From: Parachlorella kessleri | Lineage: Eukaryota > Chlorophyta > Trebouxiophyceae > Chlorellales > Chlorellaceae | Assembly: GCA_001598975.1 (NCBI GenBank) | Contig: BBXU01000714.1 | Location: 1-14,711, forward strand | Direction: 5' to 3' | Length of the DNA: 14,711 bases | Part shown: in pieces, positions 10,317 through 14,711 of the stretch | How positions within the stretch are numbered: the stretch's first letter is position 1 | Layout: the number at the start of each line of letters is the position of its first letter | Notes under the pieces: model-generated | Database searches by the model: none | Told to the model about the DNA's origin: nothing | Seen by the model: the letters and a program-made list of their open reading frames with translations, nothing else | Program-made: the position numbers and the translations under genes

Positions 10317-13293
10317 TCAACACACCGGCACCCCCCCAAGCAGCACCCCCTTCTCTGCTATATCGGCCGAGCCAGCGGAAACAGTCCTCTCCTGGCCCCG
10401 CCCCTCCTGCCCACCATCCTCCTCCTCCTCCGACCCCTCCGCTGCAAACTTGGTGAGGTCAAAGCTACTGAAGTCAACCCCCAGAAACCCCGACGGCCGG
10501 CGGCGGATGACTGGCTCAAAGCAGGTGTCATGGAGGATGTCTCCTGCCCTGTAGCTCTTTCGCGCCTGTAGGGGGGCATATTTGCACGAGGATGTGTCTG
10601 CAGCCTGTTTGACTACCAGCAGGGACCATGTACGCCTCGTGTGTAACCACCCACATCGGCAGTTCCCAGTGTTGCAGCTCAGCAATGTCCTGTACTTCTT
10701 AAAGTATCGCTCACATCAGTCAGGCAACGAGGCATTCCCTCCTTTGGGCATCACTTCGGTGATAAACCTGCCCCCGGGCTCTGTGAACAGACGCTCAAAC
10801 TCCTTTGCACGCCGAGTGCATGCATGGGCAGGTCAGATACAGCCACCGCTGAATAGGCTACTAAGCTGCAATCCCTACCTGCACAGGCATGGAGGTACTC
10901 TCATCATAGCCATCTAGGACCACGATTATTTCCCAGCCATATCTGCAGCATAGCACACTCTTGTAGCCTGGCCCACACACACGCGCCGCGGCATAGCATG
11001 CCTTCTCCTGTTGCTATTGATTGCTGCATTGTCCGTGCCCACCCTCTGAAATTCCTCCACCAGTTCATACATGCTATACTTACAACATGACACCTACTCG
11101 CTGCCACTCGTGCCCTGCTGCCTAGCTCGCCCTACAGCGCGCAAGCAGACGCCCAATATCCCATGCACCCCTGGGCAGCGAGTCGGAGGTCAGAGGCCCG
11201 TCCATCTGGAGCAAAGCCATTGCCTGCGCCGCTGCCTATGCCAAACTTCCCAAGGCTACCCACACATGAAGCCGGCAACATCAAGACAAGGAGGGAAGGT
11301 TCCACAGCAGGCACAGGCTACACACTGTCGGCCTCTACTAGTGCTCACCTGTCCATCTCTTGCAAGCCCACCCCATACAGCGGGGACTCCTCATCAATCA
11401 CATGCCGCAATACAGTTGGCACGCCCAGCCATAGCCTCCCGCCTCCAGCATGCGACGTTGGCAGGTCGCAGTATATCCACTCGTCGCCCTCCCAGCTGGA
11501 CCGCCGTCTATGGGCTGTGCCGCTGCTGCTGCTCATGCTGCTGCTGCTGTGCCTGCTGGGCTGCTGCCGCTTGCGCAGCAGCAGCATGCGCAGCTCAGGG
11601 CGGAGGACCTGCAGCGGCATAGCATCCCTTTAGGTGGCGGTGCCAGAGAAACCAAAGCGCTACCAGGCTTAACAAATCACCAAAGTCGTAGCTCAGGCCC
11701 TGAGTCAGGGCGCCATCAACCCACCTACCTGGTGCTTCCGGAGGTTGGCTATCCGAAAAGACAAGCGGGCGTAGCCATCCGAGCCGGTGTGTAGGGTCAT
11801 GACCTGGCTGAACCTGATGGTGTGGGCTCGTCGGTTGGGTGTGCTACAAAGGGTTGGGGGCGCAGGCACAAGCTAGCCCTTCATGCAAGCATCAGACAGC
11901 TCTTACAGATGTCCAAGGGCAGGGCAGAATGCCTCGGTTGTCAGTAACCCAGGGGACGTATGCCAGCAGGTAAGGCATCATCATGTGCCAGCTGCATGAC
12001 CACCATTCATCATTAGCTGGCTCACTTTCATTCGTGGCAACAGGGCCAGTGTGTGACGGTACAGTGAGACACTGGCCTAGACGAATTTGATGGTCCCTCA
12101 TTAGCTCAGGCACTCGGAAGGGCGAAAAGGCATCAAGAGCGGCATGCTGGTGAGGACTGCAGAGATACTCACAAAGCTACCCAGAGATACTCAAAGGGGC
12201 AGTGGCGCCCACCTGAAGCGGGCGTAGACCACGCCGAGCAGCACGGCTTGGAGGAACAAGCTGGTGAGCACCTGCCCCACAATGATGATGTTCAGCACCG
12301 TGCACTTGGGATGCGGAGCCCTGCATGGTTGCAGCGTGGCAACGCATTCGAACCTCCTTCCCAGAGTCCGTGTGCTGTGCGCCTGTCGTTGCTGCTCAGC
12401 ATGCTGTCAGGCATCGCAGAACAGGCTTTGGGTGCACCCAGACGTCAAGGCCGACCGACAAGAGCAGTTTGTGATTTCACAGCCTTGCAGGCTGCTGCTT
12501 TCGGAGACTGGTCTGCTGCTACTTGCTGGGCGTTCTGCTGTACGACACAGAAGAACCAAGACTAGACAACCTCACCAGCGTGCTTGACTCACATGTGCCC
12601 ATAGCCGATGGTGGCAGAGGTGTGGACGCTAAACCACAAGATTTGGAGGAAGCTGTGTGTACTGCTGATACAGTGCCGTGGCTGGGTGGAGTACAGTGCC
12701 GCAAAGAAGACGTACTGCAAGGTAGAAGGAAATGGACACTATTTTCGTTAGTGGGGACACTGCGATAGGGCCACAGCAACCAAAGAAACAAGCAGCTGCA
12801 TGAGACAAGGTGGATATTTGGCTGTCTATCTTAGAGCCCGCCAGAAACAACACTGTGGGCTGAAGGTCACTTGCACACAGATAGCACACCACTTACCATA
12901 GACAAGTATGTAGCCAGAAATACGAGAAAGAAACGGTAGCCAGGAATCTGCAGAAACCAGTGGTGCCCCGCCTGGTTGTCCCAAAGCTTCTCAAATCCTG
13001 CCAAGCACCCCTTACGCAAGATCCCAAGCAAGGCTTACATTGACCAGGGTATGGAAGAGATCCTGATAGTAAAGATTGTACTTGAGACTGCCGAGGTTGT
13101 GGCGCTCAATAGTCATACCAGTCCTATCCCTGCAAGGGCGCACTTCAGAACTATTCTAGCAGGGACGCATAGCCACTCCTAAGCGCAGATTTCAGCACCT
13201 CTCCACCCTCTCTGTCCACCTGCTAGCCCCTGCCAAGGCGGCATAAGCCCCACCAGGCCTTGCAGCACTGGCACCCTTCCATGAGTCTGCCAT
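10317..13293 (-). CDS. Inward-rectifier potassium channel (Kir family)
   Basis: This is a two-helix K+ channel subunit that should assemble as a membrane tetramer. In transcription order the nine minus-strand exons are 13293-13220, 13129-13039, 12947-12897, 12714-12593, 12320-12213, 11843-11729, 11608-11349, 10942-10879 and 10565-10317. All phases match, giving 377 residues. The slide helix is NLYYQDLFHTLVN (43-55), and TM1 is about 56-80. The filter is TIGYG (107-111) and TM2 is about 121-146, ending VYARFS. The cytosolic Kir domain includes RAHTIRFSQVMTLHTG, RIANLRKHQ, VIDEESPLYGV (258-268) and the G-loop DGYDESTSMPVQ (284-295). Cys87 and Cys119 are 32 apart, the spacing of the conserved Kir extracellular disulfide. 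Oddities are His103 and Met113 beside the filter, Gln137 at the rectification site, a Ser/Arg-rich insert (about 200-226) and an acidic tail (338-348). The gating ligand and membrane are unknown; Arg147, Arg153 and Arg154 could serve lipid binding. Confidence 0.94.
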
Positions 13294-13639
13294 ACTGTAC
13301 TAGTACTAAAGCTACCAGTAAGAAAGACTGAGTGTAACAGATTGAGGTGCGGGGGCACTACGCTATGCAGGCAGTGTGGGATAAGTTGCTGGCACAGGTG
13401 CACCTAGAGCCATGACGATGTCCTGGGAGGAGCGGGTGGCGCGCCCTACAGCCTACCTAAATGGAAATAGCTAAAGAAGATACACATATTATAATAGAAA
13501 TTCCGTTTTCCAAGTCGTTTTCAAGCCTGCCACGCTGGAAGGCGCCGAAACGTAGAGGAGTGAATGTCTTCTCTTGCCCTCGGTTACCAAGATTAGGTAT
13601 GATTTTCATGGGTTCCTACTGATCAGCACTTCCAACCTG
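13294..13639. promoter_or_regulatory. Divergent upstream region shared by the K+ channel and MED31 genes
   Basis: The 346 bases between the two start codons must hold both 5' leaders and at least part of both promoters. An AT-rich element, TACACATATTATAATAGAAA, lies at 13481-13500, about 140 bases before the MED31 ATG and 190 before the channel ATG. It could serve as a TATA-like element on either strand. No other clear element was recognised. Confidence 0.45.
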
Positions 13640-14544
13640 ATGGAGCGAGCAACCTTGAGGTGGGCCGTCGTGCTTGTGCTCACATGCTGCCTTCAGTGCG
13701 ACATATGCTTGGGATTTGTGGGCTGCAGGAGATTGACAGAGGCAGATGTGGGACTCCCTGATCGGGAGCGCTTCGTGCTGGAGCTGGAGTTCATCCAGTG
13801 CCTGGCCAGCCCACAGTATTTGAACTGTGAGTGACTCTTCTCACACTGCCAGGGTATTGCTAGTCCTCTACTCATAGTTGTTCTGTGCATGCTCTTTAGT
13901 GCTGGCTGTCAGCAAGGCACCCATCAAGCCAGCCCTCCCTTTGTGTACAGGGTTGGCGCAAAATCGGTATTTCGAGGACCCAGCTTTCCTCAACTACCTA
14001 AAGTATTTACAATACTGGAGGAAGCCAGAGTATGCCCGGTTCATCATGTGAGTGGAGGTTGGGTGACACAGCAAATCCTCACGCATAAGCCTTGCGCACA
14101 ACCTGGTTCTTCTTAGGTACGGGCTTTTGGAGCAAAACTCATCGATTACAGGAGCAGAGGGTGCTTGGTCGCTTGCTTAAAACATGAAACCCGCTGCTAT
14201 CAACCTGGGTGCCAATCTCCCACAGTGTTGCAGTGAGAAGGCTGCTGGGACAAGCCTAGGCCATAGTACCTCCCTTGTGCACCAGGACCAGATGTTTTGC
14301 TGCCTGCAGCTACCCCCACGCCCTGCAGTTCCTCGCCTTGCTGCAAACCCCAGAGTTCCGCACAGCCATTGCCAACCCCTCCTACATGGACACCGTGCAC
14401 TCTCAGCAGTTCTACCACTGGCAGCATTTCCGCAGCAACCGGGTGGCCGAGGCACTTCAGCAGCAGCAGCGACACGCAGCACATACTGATGGAGAGGGCG
14501 GGAAGAAGGAGCAGCTGCAACAGCCAGGGGAGCCCGGTTCATAG
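13640..14544 (+). CDS. MED31: Mediator complex subunit 31 (SOH1 family)
   Basis: MED31 is a small conserved subunit of the Mediator middle module, which links transcription factors to RNA polymerase II in the nucleus. Exons are 13640-13659, 13729-13826, 13951-14047 and 14310-14544, joining in phases 2, 1 and 2 to 149 residues. The family core is very clear: [19 protein letters not shown] (21-39), then [28 protein letters not shown] (51-70), [12 protein letters not shown] (73-84) and [12 protein letters not shown] Gln-rich, low-complexity tail follows. The first exon is the weakest part: it encodes only MERATL plus two bases and is set by the ATG and a GTGGGC donor. The 69-base first intron is a multiple of three and open, so reading through it is also possible. 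The strong core makes the family call nearly certain. Confidence 0.93.
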
Positions 14545-14711
14545 GAACCACCAGCTGCCCTGCCTGGAGCGGTTGTTTACACCTTGTTGTGGCAGCCCAT
14601 GCAGTGTTCTTGGTACCCTGTGCTTGTGCTTGCTGACAGTTGGTTGAGATGCCGGGTGTTGCCTCATCGGCCCCGGTTTGTAGGAGCCTCAAGGTGCCTC
14701 ACCGCCTTGCT

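Noticed and set aside
10147..10554. Plus-strand 135-codon ORF
   Set aside because: It is antisense to the last exon of the K+ channel gene, whose minus-strand reading has the conserved Kir C-terminal domain; the plus-strand frame is Pro/Ser-rich low complexity.
10581..10685. Upstream extension of the channel's last exon (open frame reaching 10685 on the minus strand)
   Set aside because: The preceding exon ends MPVQ in phase 0, and the acceptor CTACAG at 10566-10571 restores the Kir pattern VQARKSY; the extra residues have no Kir counterpart.
11071..11633. Overlapping plus-strand ORFs of 183 and 156 codons rich in Ala, Cys and Leu
   Set aside because: They are shadows of the CTG/CAG-rich channel exon (11349-11608) and its flanking introns, with no family motif.
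14177..14692. Minus-strand 171-codon ORF
   Set aside because: It is opposite the last MED31 exon, which carries the conserved MED31 motifs on the plus strand; no motif is seen on the minus strand.

Overview
The window looks like nuclear DNA from a green alga (Chlorophyta). The genes are split into many short exons with GT..AG introns. Likely 3' ends carry TGTAA, the chlorophyte polyadenylation signal, rather than AATAAA. Two genes are plant-lineage types: a chloroplast outer-envelope pore protein and an RLF-type cytochrome b5 protein. A third, an inward-rectifier K+ channel, is absent in canonical form from land plants as far as I know. The class is uncertain. No bacterial, organellar or mobile-element genes were recognised.

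Layout. Positions 1-2479 (+) hold the last five exons of an IMP dehydrogenase gene; its 5' part lies outside the window and 1-496 is intron. After its likely poly(A) site (2789) comes a pair of back-to-back perfect hairpins (2888-2947). Positions 3371-5754 (+) hold a complete seven-exon OEP24-like gene. Its long 3' region is followed by a spacer containing a perfect 55-bp inverted repeat with a 10-bp loop (6785-6904). Positions 7349-8803 (+) hold a four-exon cytochrome b5-domain gene of the RLF family. A roughly 900-bp convergent spacer (8876-9792) follows, with no recognised gene. Positions 10317-13293 (-) hold a complete nine-exon inward-rectifier K+ channel gene (377 residues). Positions 13640-14544 (+) hold a complete four-exon Mediator subunit 31 gene, divergent from the channel gene across a 346-bp shared upstream region.

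The exon models were built by reading conserved protein blocks in all frames and joining them at GT/AG sites. In every gene the intron phases match at each junction and the joined exons are open to a stop. The five genes do not form a pathway: purine nucleotide synthesis, plastid envelope transport, a soluble heme protein, membrane K+ transport and transcription simply lie side by side. The most notable items are the algal channel, which keeps eukaryotic Kir landmarks but has changed residues beside the selectivity filter and at the rectification site, and the long perfect hairpin.
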